Positions 8,774 to 17,413 of a DNA stretch of 64,000 nt are shown here, one piece after another. Source of the stretch: Sphingomonas zeae (GTDB lineage: Bacteria; Pseudomonadota; Alphaproteobacteria; Sphingomonadales; Sphingomonadaceae); contig NZ_JACIFA010000016.1 of NCBI RefSeq assembly GCF_014197135.1, positions 1 through 64,000 of the forward strand. The letters are read 5' to 3'. Positions within the stretch are counted from its first letter, which is position 1; every line of letters starts with the position of its first letter. The notes beneath the pieces are model-generated. The model worked only from the letters and a program-made list of their open reading frames with translations. It had not been told where the DNA came from and made no database searches. The position numbers and the translations under genes were made by a program.

Positions 8774-10261
8774 ATGCCTGGCCGCATGACGTTCGACCGA
8801 CGCGATATCCTGCGCGCCGCCACGCTCGGCGGGGCGGGGTGGCTGGCGGGGTGCACCGCCGGACCGCTCGCGCCCAAACGCGCGCCGCAGATGGCGTTCC
8901 CTGGGGTGTTGCCCAAGATCGGCACCACCCCGGCGAGCGCCAGCGACCCGCTGATGGACGACATCCAGCGGCGTACCGTCAGCTATTTCTGGAATACTAC
9001 CGATCAGGTGACGGGGCTGGCCCCCGATCGCTGGCCGACGCCCAGTTTCGCCTCGATCGCGGCGGTCGGCTTCGCGCTCACCACCTACCCGATCGCGGCG
9101 ACGCGAGGCTGGATCACCCGCGCCGCCGCCGCGCAGCGGACGCTGGCCACGCTGCGCTTCTTCGCGAATGCGCCCCAGGGGCCGGACAAGGAAGGGATGA
9201 GCGGCTATAAGGGATTTTTCTACCATTTCCTGGGCGTCACCAAGGGGCATCGCTTCGCCAAGACCGAGTTGTCGACGATCGATACCGCACTACTGCTGGG
9301 CGGTGTCCTCTTCGCGCAGACATGGTTCGACGACGAGGCCGATCCTGCCGAGCGCGAAATCCGTGCGCTCGCCGACCAGCTCTACCGCGCGGTCGAATGG
9401 GACTGGATCACCCCGCGCAAGCCGTTCGTCTCCATGGGTTGGCATCCCGAGAGCGGGTTCATCGGCTCTGATTGGAACATCTATAACGAGAGCCTGATCC
9501 TTTACGTCCTCGCGCTCGGCTCGCCGACGCACGCGTTGCCGCCTACGACCTGGGACGCCTGGACCGCCAAATTCGACCCGTCCTGGGACGAGAAATATGA
9601 CGATCCGTTCACCGCTTTCCCGCCCCTGTTCGGGCATCAATATAGTCAGGTGTGGATCGACTTTCGCGGCCTCATGGACACCTATTCCAAACGACGCGGC
9701 TTTGGCTATTTCGAGAACAGCCGCCGCGCGACCTATGCGCAGCGCCGTTATGCGATCAACAATCCCGGGCGCTGGCGCGGCTATGGGGAGAATGTCTGGG
9801 GGCTGACCGCGTGCGACGGGCCGGGCAACTTTGTTCGCGAGATCGACGGGATCAATCGCGAATTCTTCTCTTATTCGGCGCGCGGCCCCGGCGACCGTGA
9901 CGACGGGACGATCGCGCCGACCGCCGCGCTCGGCTCGGTGGCCTTCGCACCCGAGATCGTGCTGCCGGCGGCGCGTGCCATGTATTCGACCTATGGCACC
10001 GCCATCTACGACCGCTACGGTTTTCGCGACAGCTTTAACCCGACGCTGACGCGGTCCGACGTCAAGCTGCAACACGGCAAGGTGGTGCCCTATATCGGCT
10101 GGGTCGCGGACGATTTCCTTGGCATCGACCAGGGGCCGATCGCATGCATGATCGAGAATTGGCGCAGCGGACTGATCTGGAAGACGATGCAGAAAAATCC
10201 CTATATCCGCGCCGGACTTGAGCGCGCGGGGTTCGCGGGCGGCTGGCTTTCAGCCCGATAA
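8774..10261 (+). CDS. Glucoamylase-like / GH144-type beta-glucanase, lipoprotein
   Basis: This 495-residue protein belongs to the 'glucoamylase family' (PF10091), an all-alpha (alpha/alpha)6 fold that includes GH144 endo-beta-1,2-glucanases. Recognisable stretches are RRTVSYFWNTTD, GFFYHFLGVTKGHR, ELSTIDTALLLGG and GSDWNIYNESLILYVLALG. The N-terminus has a twin-arginine motif (DRRDIL) and a lipobox LAGC, so it is probably a membrane-anchored periplasmic lipoprotein. The start is 8774 with AGGAG 3 nt away; ATG 8786 is an alternative with better spacing to GAGAGG. Next to GH3, LacI and a TonB receptor, cleavage of beta-1,2-glucan is the leading hypothesis, but family membership does not fix the linkage. 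Confidence 0.82.
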   Translation: MPGRMTFDRRDILRAATLGGAGWLAGCTAGPLAPKRAPQMAFPGVLPKIGTTPASASDPLMDDIQRRTVSYFWNTTDQVTGLAPDRWPTPSFASIAAVGFALTTYPIAATRGWITRAAAAQRTLATLRFFANAPQGPDKEGMSGYKGFFYHFLGVTKGHRFAKTELSTIDTALLLGGVLFAQTWFDDEADPAEREIRALADQLYRAVEWDWITPRKPFVSMGWHPESGFIGSDWNIYNESLILYVLALGSPTHALPPTTWDAWTAKFDPSWDEKYDDPFTAFPPLFGHQYSQVWIDFRGLMDTYSKRRGFGYFENSRRATYAQRRYAINNPGRWRGYGENVWGLTACDGPGNFVREIDGINREFFSYSARGPGDRDDGTIAPTAALGSVAFAPEIVLPAARAMYSTYGTAIYDRYGFRDSFNPTLTRSDVKLQHGKVVPYIGWVADDFLGIDQGPIACMIENWRSGLIWKTMQKNPYIRAGLERAGFAGGWLSAR

Positions 10262-10799
<538 letters not shown>

Positions 10800-10858
10800 A
10801 CAGGCGGTTGCCCTTAGGGGAAGCGGGGGTAGCGGTGCAAGGGGTATTTGCGCGGCGT

Positions 10859-11350
10859 CTACAGGTTGGCCTGCTCCTCCTGGGGCAGATCGGCGTCGGG
10901 CGGATAGTAGAGCGCGGCGCATTCCTCGCGCAGGCAGCCGCCCTCGATCACGATGTCATCGCGGTAGGCGTCGGAAATGAAGCTCAGCGTGTCGACATGC
11001 CGCGCCTCGAAATACATCGGGTGGACGTCATCGCGGCCCGCGCCATAGACGACGCGTCCGACCTTGGACCAGATGGACGCCATGGTGCACATGCCGCAGG
11101 GCTGGAGTGTCGAATAGAGCGTCGCGCCGCGCAATTCAAGTTCGCCCTCCCCCTCACAGGCACGGCGGATCGCCATCATCTCGGCATGGGCGGTGGCGTC
11201 GGGCAGTTCCTCGGTCTGGTTGCGCTCGGCGGCGAGCACGCGGCCGTCGAGCACGATCACCGAACCGAGCGGCGAGGTCGAGGGATCGGAACCCTTCGAC
11301 CGCGCCACCTCAATCGCCATGCGCATCCATTTTTCGTCGTCCTGGGTCAT
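10859..11350 (-). CDS. Zinc-dependent nucleoside deaminase
   Basis: This 163-residue cytidine/deoxycytidylate-deaminase-fold protein resembles guanine deaminase and tRNA adenosine deaminase relatives. The zinc site is visible as HAEMMAI (His ligand and catalytic Glu) and LQPCGMCTMA (two Cys ligands). It is cytoplasmic, with no signal peptide. Length and the C-terminal extension EECAALYYPP fit the free-base/nucleoside deaminase branch better than TadA. It lies 53 nt downstream of the GH2 gene and may be read from the same transcript, though its function looks unrelated. The exact base or nucleoside cannot be decided from the sequence. Confidence 0.85.
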   Translation of the reverse strand: MTQDDEKWMRMAIEVARSKGSDPSTSPLGSVIVLDGRVLAAERNQTEELPDATAHAEMMAIRRACEGEGELELRGATLYSTLQPCGMCTMASIWSKVGRVVYGAGRDDVHPMYFEARHVDTLSFISDAYRDDIVIEGGCLREECAALYYPPDADLPQEEQANL

Positions 11351-11403
11351 GGCGGGGTTAACGCCGTGGCCCAGCTTTCGGGTTCAAGCTTTTTGAATCC
11401 CGC

Positions 11404-13275
11404 CTATCGCTGTTCGGCCTTTGCGCCATAATAGTCGCTCAGCACGCCGAACGCCTCCTTGCGCTGTCCGGTTTCGGAGATCAGCCCCTTGCGGTTCCAG
11501 CCCTGCTGAAAATCGGGGTTCTGGCGGCGGGGCGAGCGGAAGTCCTTGAGGATCCAGGGCGACATGCCGCGCAAGGTCGGCACATGGTCCGCCATGCCCA
11601 GCGTGGCGCGGTAATAATCGGCCTGAAACTCCTCGGAGAATTTTTGCTTGTTCGCCGGATCGTGGAAGCCCGCCCGCGCATCGGCGCCGAACTCGGAGAA
11701 GATCAGCGGCTTGTCGACGGGCACCCGCCATTCGCTGCGCGCCAGATCGGTCAGACGATCCTGGGTGTACCAGCCGTTATAGGTGTTGATCGCCATGACA
11801 TCGAGCGCGTCGGCCAGCGGATCGGCGAGCGTCATCACCGGATGATCGCCGCCCTCCCCCCGCTCGACCAGCAGCGCGGCGCTGACCAGCCGTGTGTCGT
11901 CCAGCCGCCGGACATCGCCGACCAGCGTGCGCAGGAAGACGTTGCGCGCGTCGGTCACCGGCGTCTCGTTGGCGACGCTCCAGATCGCGATCGAGGCACG
12001 GTTGCGGTCGCGCAGGATATTCTCGGCCAGCATCGTCCGCGCGCGGTTCAGCGTGTCGGGGTTGGACCAGGCGACACGCCAATAGACCGGCACTTCGCTC
12101 CAGACGATCAGGCCCAGTTCGTCCGCCAGTCGCACCGTCACGTCGGAATGCGGATAATGCGCCAGCCGGACGAAATTGCCGTGCAGTCCATCCTTGATCT
12201 CGGACAGCAGCGCGCGTGAGGCGGCCGGGGTCATGGCACGCGTCGGATCGACGCCCAGTTCCTCCTCATGCATCGAAATGCCGCGCAGGAAGATGGGCTT
12301 GCCGTTGAGCAGGATGTCGGCGCCGCGCCGCTCGATGGTGCGGAAACCGATGCGGTCGCGCCACTGGTCTTCGCCTGCCGTGACGGCCACCTCGTAGAGC
12401 CGGGGCCTATCGGGCGACCAGCGGACCAGCGCACGCGGGGCGGCCATGGTCGCGCGCCAGTCGCCATTCGCGTCGGTGGTCCCCGCCCGGTCCAGCCCCA
12501 ATTCGGCGATGCGCAGCCGCACCGGCCGGTTCGCCGCCTGCGGCCCGTCGAGATGAACGTCCACCGCCATCTTGCCATCCCGCGTCAGCCGAACCCAGGC
12601 ATCGTCGACATAGGTGTCGGGCGTCTGGATCAGCCGAACCGGGCGGGTGATGCCGCCATAATTCTCCCAGTCGGTGACGGGCGGCGGCACGGTGGCCTCG
12701 GTCGCCTGGCTGTCGACGCCGACCGTGACCTGGTTCAGGCCGTCGCGCATCAGTCCGGTAATGTCGAAGGCGAAGGGGGTGAAGCCGCCCTCATGGCGCC
12801 CGACTTGCTTGCCGTTCAGATAGACGATGGTGGCGTAATTGGCCGCTCCGAAGCGGAGGAAATAGCGGCCCTTGCGAACGGCGGGGGCAGCGAAGGTCCG
12901 CTGATACCACATCAGCCCGTCATAGTGGCGAAGCTCGGGCGCCTGGGTCAGCCAGGAGGAGGGGAGCGAGGTCAGCGGCGAATGCGGCAGGTCGAACTCG
13001 TAAAGGACGCGGCTGTCCTTGGCCATTTCCGCGCGGACGTCGACATCCTTCCAGCGCTGCTGCCCGCTGTCGGGCATACCACCGTGAAAACCCGCAATCC
13101 CCGAGCGGAACGGGTCGATCGAGTAATGCCACGGCCCCGACAGATCGGTGCCGTCGCGCAGATCGGCCGCCGCGAGAATGGGGGTGGGCCTGGGGGCGGC
13201 GTCCTGCGCGGAGAGCGACGCACCCGTCGCCAGCATCATGCCCGCCACGGCATATCCCCACATGGTCCTGCCCAT
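11404..13275 (-). CDS. GH2 beta-glycosidase (beta-glucuronidase/galactosidase-like)
   Basis: This secreted family-2 glycoside hydrolase has 623 residues. The start is taken as the ATG at 13275, 7 nt after GGGGAGAG; a GTG at 13278 is immediately upstream. The signal peptide ends near ASLSAQ. A jelly-roll sugar-binding domain (about 45-220, with HYDGLMWYQRTF), an immunoglobulin-like domain (about 220-315) and a TIM barrel follow. The acid/base is Glu437 in WSVANETP and the nucleophile Glu528 in IFSEFGAD. Length and HYDGLMWY resemble beta-glucuronidases, but galactosidase or other specificity is possible. It is the third gene of a TonB receptor-esterase-GH2 operon. Confidence 0.88.
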   Translation of the reverse strand: MGRTMWGYAVAGMMLATGASLSAQDAAPRPTPILAAADLRDGTDLSGPWHYSIDPFRSGIAGFHGGMPDSGQQRWKDVDVRAEMAKDSRVLYEFDLPHSPLTSLPSSWLTQAPELRHYDGLMWYQRTFAAPAVRKGRYFLRFGAANYATIVYLNGKQVGRHEGGFTPFAFDITGLMRDGLNQVTVGVDSQATEATVPPPVTDWENYGGITRPVRLIQTPDTYVDDAWVRLTRDGKMAVDVHLDGPQAANRPVRLRIAELGLDRAGTTDANGDWRATMAAPRALVRWSPDRPRLYEVAVTAGEDQWRDRIGFRTIERRGADILLNGKPIFLRGISMHEEELGVDPTRAMTPAASRALLSEIKDGLHGNFVRLAHYPHSDVTVRLADELGLIVWSEVPVYWRVAWSNPDTLNRARTMLAENILRDRNRASIAIWSVANETPVTDARNVFLRTLVGDVRRLDDTRLVSAALLVERGEGGDHPVMTLADPLADALDVMAINTYNGWYTQDRLTDLARSEWRVPVDKPLIFSEFGADARAGFHDPANKQKFSEEFQADYYRATLGMADHVPTLRGMSPWILKDFRSPRRQNPDFQQGWNRKGLISETGQRKEAFGVLSDYYGAKAEQR

Positions 13276-13347
13276 CACATCGCTCTCCCCTTTCGCTGGC
13301 CGGTCCTGTGCGCCAGCCTTTGTCGTCAGTCTAAACCCCGCCCCCGC

Positions 13348-14673
13348 TCATCGCCAGCCGGATGCGGGGCGGTACTCAAAGCTCATGCCGACCGCGCGGC
13401 CAGGCTGGAATCCCTTCCACACGGTCGAGGCGGGCGGGCCGGGGCTGTACTGCGCGACCCGCCCGACCGGCGCGCCGGGCCAGCGCCCTTCGTCCGACTG
13501 CACCGTCAACCCATTCAGATAACCATCCTTGGCCATATCGCCCTTCACATAGCGATCCAGAAAGGCGGTGATGAAATGGGTCTGTACGGGAAGCAGCCGG
13601 TCCTTGCGCCACACGGCATCCTCGAACCAATCCATGTCCCAGAAGCGCTGACGCATTGCCCCGGGTGCGGCGGTGAGCGCAATGCTGTGCCCGGCCTGGG
13701 CGAAGGTCAGCAGATAGCGCGGCGCTGGTGCGGGCTCGGTGAACAACGCACGCACCGCCTCATGCCCGACGACCCGGTCATGATCGCCGACCACGATCAG
13801 GGTCGGCACGGGCACCACGCCCACGCCCTGCCCCGTCCAGATCGGCACATCGCCAAAGCGCGCGGCGGGGGCGAGCGCGACGATGGCCTTCAAATTTTTC
13901 GCGCGCAATTCGCTCGCCTGATCAGCGGCATAGGGGGTGAGGATGCCCCGGCTCAGCGTTCCCATGGCCGGGTTCAGCCGCGCGCCGCCGACCGTCAGCA
14001 CGCCGTAACCGCCCATCGAGTAACCGATCAGCGCGGTTCGCGTCGGATCGGCGGCGGCGAACACGCCTTCGCGCTTGTCGGCACGCGCCTGCGCCTCGGC
14101 GGTCACGAAGGCGATGTCGAGCGGCCGCCGAGCGATCGGTCCGGCACGCGCGGCATCGGTACGGATGCTGATCGGCGGATCGCGAAAGGCCGGGGCGACG
14201 ACGACATAGCCCTTGCTCGCCAGATTTTCGCCCAGCCAGGACAGGACCTCGGGCGTGTTGCCATAGCCATGCGCCAGGATCACCAGGGGGAAGCGGCCAG
14301 CCGCCACCGGGCGGTCGGGCGAGGCCAGGCCGGGCAGGTCGAAGGCGACATCACGACCATCCTCCCCCGACAGGGCGGTATGATAGGTGGTCCCCCGTCC
14401 CGCCGACGCTGCCGGATACCAGATCAGCAGCGGGAGTTCGCGGGACGCGATGGCGGGCCGATCCTTGCCCTGGAGCGGATCGGCCTGTCCCGGCTGGACG
14501 AACCGGCTCCGCTGTATGCCGACCGGATAGCGGCCCAACCGGGCGAGTTCTGGGGCATCCACGGGCGGGCGGGCGGGCACATCGCCCTGCCCCGCCCCCG
14601 GCCGCTGGGCCGTAGCGACGGCGGTAAGAGCCACCACCGCCGCCAGCCCGAACCCAAAGCTGACCCGGCGCAT
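13348..14673 (-). CDS. Secreted alpha/beta hydrolase (PAF-AH/dienelactone hydrolase-like)
   Basis: This 441-residue alpha/beta hydrolase has a signal peptide (LAAVVALTAVATAQ). The triad is readable: nucleophile Ser in GYSMGGYG, Asp in VVGDHDRVVG, and His in FAQAGHSIAL; the oxyanion-hole loop is ILAHGYGN. The fold resembles platelet-activating-factor acetylhydrolase and dienelactone-hydrolase-type proteins. Set between a TonB receptor and a GH2 enzyme, it may remove acyl groups from a polysaccharide in the periplasm, although deacetylation is inferred only from context. Its ATG overlaps the receptor stop by one base (TGATG), so translation is coupled. Confidence 0.85.
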   Translation of the reverse strand: MRRVSFGFGLAAVVALTAVATAQRPGAGQGDVPARPPVDAPELARLGRYPVGIQRSRFVQPGQADPLQGKDRPAIASRELPLLIWYPAASAGRGTTYHTALSGEDGRDVAFDLPGLASPDRPVAAGRFPLVILAHGYGNTPEVLSWLGENLASKGYVVVAPAFRDPPISIRTDAARAGPIARRPLDIAFVTAEAQARADKREGVFAAADPTRTALIGYSMGGYGVLTVGGARLNPAMGTLSRGILTPYAADQASELRAKNLKAIVALAPAARFGDVPIWTGQGVGVVPVPTLIVVGDHDRVVGHEAVRALFTEPAPAPRYLLTFAQAGHSIALTAAPGAMRQRFWDMDWFEDAVWRKDRLLPVQTHFITAFLDRYVKGDMAKDGYLNGLTVQSDEGRWPGAPVGRVAQYSPGPPASTVWKGFQPGRAVGMSFEYRPASGWR

Positions 14674-16979
14674 CAGAAGTTCAGACCAAGGCGCATTCCC
14701 GCATAGCGACGGAAGTCGCGCGGCAGCACGGCCTGGGTCGCGATATTGTTGCCGAAATTGCCCGCCGTGTTCACCAGCGACCCGTAATATTGCTTGTCGA
14801 ACAGGTTGTTCACGAAGGCGACCAGTTCCCAGCGGCGATCCTCTTCGCGGACGCCCAGACCAACATTGACGATACTGAAGGCAGGCTGGAAGGTCTGCGG
14901 GTCACGCGCCTGGAAGTACAGGCTGCTCTGATATTGCCAGTTCACCTGCACGACGCCGCGGGTAGTCGTGGTCAGGCGCGGCGAGTAATCCAGATTGGCG
15001 TTGAACTTCCATTTGGGCGCCTGGATCGCCGTGGTATCGGTCAGGTTCTGGCTAGCGGGGGATCCGGTGCAACCCTGCGCCGCCGTCTGGAGCGGATAGC
15101 ATTGCGCCACGTCGAACTGCGCATATTTGGCGTCGAGATAGGTGACCGCCCCGCCCAGGTTGAAGCTGTCGCTGAAGCGCATCGATCCTTCGAACTCGAC
15201 GCCCTTGGTGGTCAGCCTGCCGACATTGGTCAGCCGGTAGTTGGAGGTGCCATCCGCCAACGTCTCGATCGTCTGCGCCTGGAGATCGCGGTAATTGGTG
15301 TCGAACAGCGTGACGTTCGCGGTCAGACGCCGGTCGAGGAACTGGCTGCGGATGCCCAGTTCCTTGTCACGCGACCGTTCCGGGCGGATCGGCCCGGCCA
15401 GCGCGCGGTTGCGGTTGAAGCCGGTCGTCAGGTCGTAGGTCTGGCCCTTGTAACCCGTGGCATAGGTGACGAAGCCGTTGATCGTCGGGCTGAAATCATA
15501 GCGCAGCGTGCCGCGATAGGTGCCCGCCGTGTCGCTGGCATGGCCCGCAAAGGCCGTACCCGCCAGATTATCGCGGAAGGTGTAGCTGACCCGTTCGTTC
15601 TGGACGCGTCCACCGCCGGTGAAGGTCAGGTCGGGCACGATTGTCCAGTCAATCTGGGCAAAGGCCGCCACCTGACGTGATTGCGACGTGGCATACCAAT
15701 TGGCGAGCGAGAAATACGGTCCGCGCTGGAACGGGCGGTTGAACTTCACATTCGCGCCGTACAGCCCGACCGTATAGCGGAACGGCTTGTCGGCATCGGA
15801 TTGCAGCCGGACTTCCTCGGTCACCTGCTCGGAGTTGAACACGCCGATCTGGGTGTTTTGGCCCAGATTGCCGGGCGCGGACGTGTCGTCATGGTCCAGA
15901 TAGTCGTTCAGGTGGAAACGGTCATAGGAACTGATCGTGACGAGGTTCAGCGAACCGATCCCGAACTCGCCACGGATATAGCCGCCGCCACCCTCATATT
16001 TGGTGCGCGAGTCGTAATTGTTGCTGATCGTCTGATTGTCCGGGCCGACCACGACGCCGGGCAGCACGACCGACGGGGTCAGGCCCGCGGTCCCACGCAG
16101 CCGGGCGTTGGCGCCGAACGCCAGGAAAGGCCGACCGACCGTCGTGTTGCCGTTGACGTAATTGCCCGAGATGACCAGCGCTGCCGTGTCGGTCGGCTCC
16201 CAGCGCAGCTTGCCGCGCAGGTTCAGCGTCTCGCGACCATTGACCCGCTCGCCGTTGAACAGGTTGCGGATATTGCCGTCCCAATTGTTGTAGGCAGCCG
16301 ACACGACATAGCCGAGCTGCTCGTTGATCGGCCCGGATACGCTGAAATTGACGCCCTGCTCGCGATCGGTCGTCGCCACCGCATTGGCGCGAATGCGTAG
16401 TTCGGAGGTCGGGTTCCGGGTAATGAGGTTGACCAGACCGGCCGAGGCCGACTTGCCGTACAGCGTGCTCTGCGGCCCGCGCAGCACCTCGATCCGCTCG
16501 ACATCGGGCAGGTCGGTGAAGGCGCGTGCCTGGAAGGCCAGCGGAACCTCGTCAACCAGCACCGCGACGCTCGACTCCACGCCGATCCCGAAGGCGAAGG
16601 TGCCGACGCCGCGCAACGAGATGTTGGAATTCTGCGGTTGTTCCGCTGGGCGGACGACCAGCGAGGACGAAACCTTGCCGATATCGGTGAAGTTGCGAAC
16701 GCCCGCCGCCGCCAGCTGGGCAGGCGCGACGACGGAGACGGCGAGCGGCACACGCTGGACATTCTCGGCGCGCTTGTTGGCGGTGACGATGATGTCGCCT
16801 GCGCTGACAGGTTCGGGCGCGACTTCGGAGGTGGGACCGCCGGGCTGCCCCTGCCCATCCTGGGTCAGCTGCGCCTCATCCGTTTGCGACGGGGCCGCCT
16901 GTTGGGCTGAAACCTGGGTTGCCGCCGACAGGGATACGATCATCGCCGTCAGGGCCACGGTGGAACGCAGCATCTTCAT
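14673..16979 (-). CDS. TonB-dependent receptor
   Basis: This is a 768-residue outer-membrane TonB-dependent transporter. The signal peptide (MKMLRSTVALTAMIVSLSAA, cleavage near VSAQQ) is followed by the TonB-box-like DIIVTANKRAENVQRVPLA, the plug domain (about 70-180, with RIEVLRGPQSTLYGKSA) and a 22-strand barrel ending MRLGLNF. The plug motif 'LRGPQSTLYGKSASAGLVN' is typical of the CirA/FecA-like receptors abundant in sphingomonads. The ATG is preceded by GGGAGGGAAGG. It heads the operon with the esterase and GH2 genes, so an oligosaccharide substrate is more likely than a siderophore, but it is not proven. Confidence 0.92.
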   Translation of the reverse strand: MKMLRSTVALTAMIVSLSAATQVSAQQAAPSQTDEAQLTQDGQGQPGGPTSEVAPEPVSAGDIIVTANKRAENVQRVPLAVSVVAPAQLAAAGVRNFTDIGKVSSSLVVRPAEQPQNSNISLRGVGTFAFGIGVESSVAVLVDEVPLAFQARAFTDLPDVERIEVLRGPQSTLYGKSASAGLVNLITRNPTSELRIRANAVATTDREQGVNFSVSGPINEQLGYVVSAAYNNWDGNIRNLFNGERVNGRETLNLRGKLRWEPTDTAALVISGNYVNGNTTVGRPFLAFGANARLRGTAGLTPSVVLPGVVVGPDNQTISNNYDSRTKYEGGGGYIRGEFGIGSLNLVTISSYDRFHLNDYLDHDDTSAPGNLGQNTQIGVFNSEQVTEEVRLQSDADKPFRYTVGLYGANVKFNRPFQRGPYFSLANWYATSQSRQVAAFAQIDWTIVPDLTFTGGGRVQNERVSYTFRDNLAGTAFAGHASDTAGTYRGTLRYDFSPTINGFVTYATGYKGQTYDLTTGFNRNRALAGPIRPERSRDKELGIRSQFLDRRLTANVTLFDTNYRDLQAQTIETLADGTSNYRLTNVGRLTTKGVEFEGSMRFSDSFNLGGAVTYLDAKYAQFDVAQCYPLQTAAQGCTGSPASQNLTDTTAIQAPKWKFNANLDYSPRLTTTTRGVVQVNWQYQSSLYFQARDPQTFQPAFSIVNVGLGVREEDRRWELVAFVNNLFDKQYYGSLVNTAGNFGNNIATQAVLPRDFRRYAGMRLGLNF

Positions 16980-17188
16980 CCTTCCCTCCCATTGCCGCCG
17001 GTCTTGGCCGGTCTTGCCTTGTCAACCAAACATACCGAATGGCCTTACCAATGCAATGGTGTTGTTAGACCTGCCTTAGATTTGTGGAAGCGGGGATGTG
17101 AGGGAGAGAGGAATTGCAAACGTGTGCGACATTTGCGCATCACTGGCCAGCGCCCGATGCCTCTCAACCATATCGATGTTCTTTTCTT
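16980..17188. other. Promoter region of TonB receptor operon
   Basis: No gene is present. The stretch holds the leader of the receptor operon, and an imperfect palindrome ACCAATGCAATGGT (17047-17060, 12 of 14 positions symmetric) about 68 bp upstream of the start. This is a possible regulator site. The palindromic repeat element begins at 17189. Confidence 0.4.
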
Positions 17189-17395
17189 CCCTCTCCCCTT
17201 GATAGGGGAGAGGGTTAGCGGAGCTTGCCAGCGTGCTGGCTAGCGCTGCTTGGGTGAGGGGTTGAGCGAGCCTTCGGCTCGCGCGCGCCCTGCGCGCCCA
17301 CCCCTCACCCAGCTCCGACTAAGCCTTTGCTCACGCAAAGACCAAGTCTGCGCAACCCTCTCCCCTCTACGAGGGGCGAGGGAGAGGAGAGGCGC
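17189..17395. repeat. Composite palindromic repeat element (copy 1)
   Basis: The element opens with a perfect hairpin, CCCTCTCCCC (17189-17198) and GGGGAGAGGG (17205-17214). A longer interior arm pairing follows, with GGGTGAGGGG and CCCCTCACCC around CGAGCCTTCGGCTCG. It closes with a second CCCTCTCCCC...GAGGGAGAGG pair. No protein is encoded. The same layout recurs near 25208 and 37253. Confidence 0.6.
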
Positions 17396-17413
17396 ACTCC
17401 GAATAGCTTGCCG

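Noticed and set aside
12268..14706. 812-codon plus-strand open frame opposite GH2 and esterase
   Set aside because: Antisense shadow produced by GC-rich codon use; no recognisable domain and it runs through two well-supported genes.
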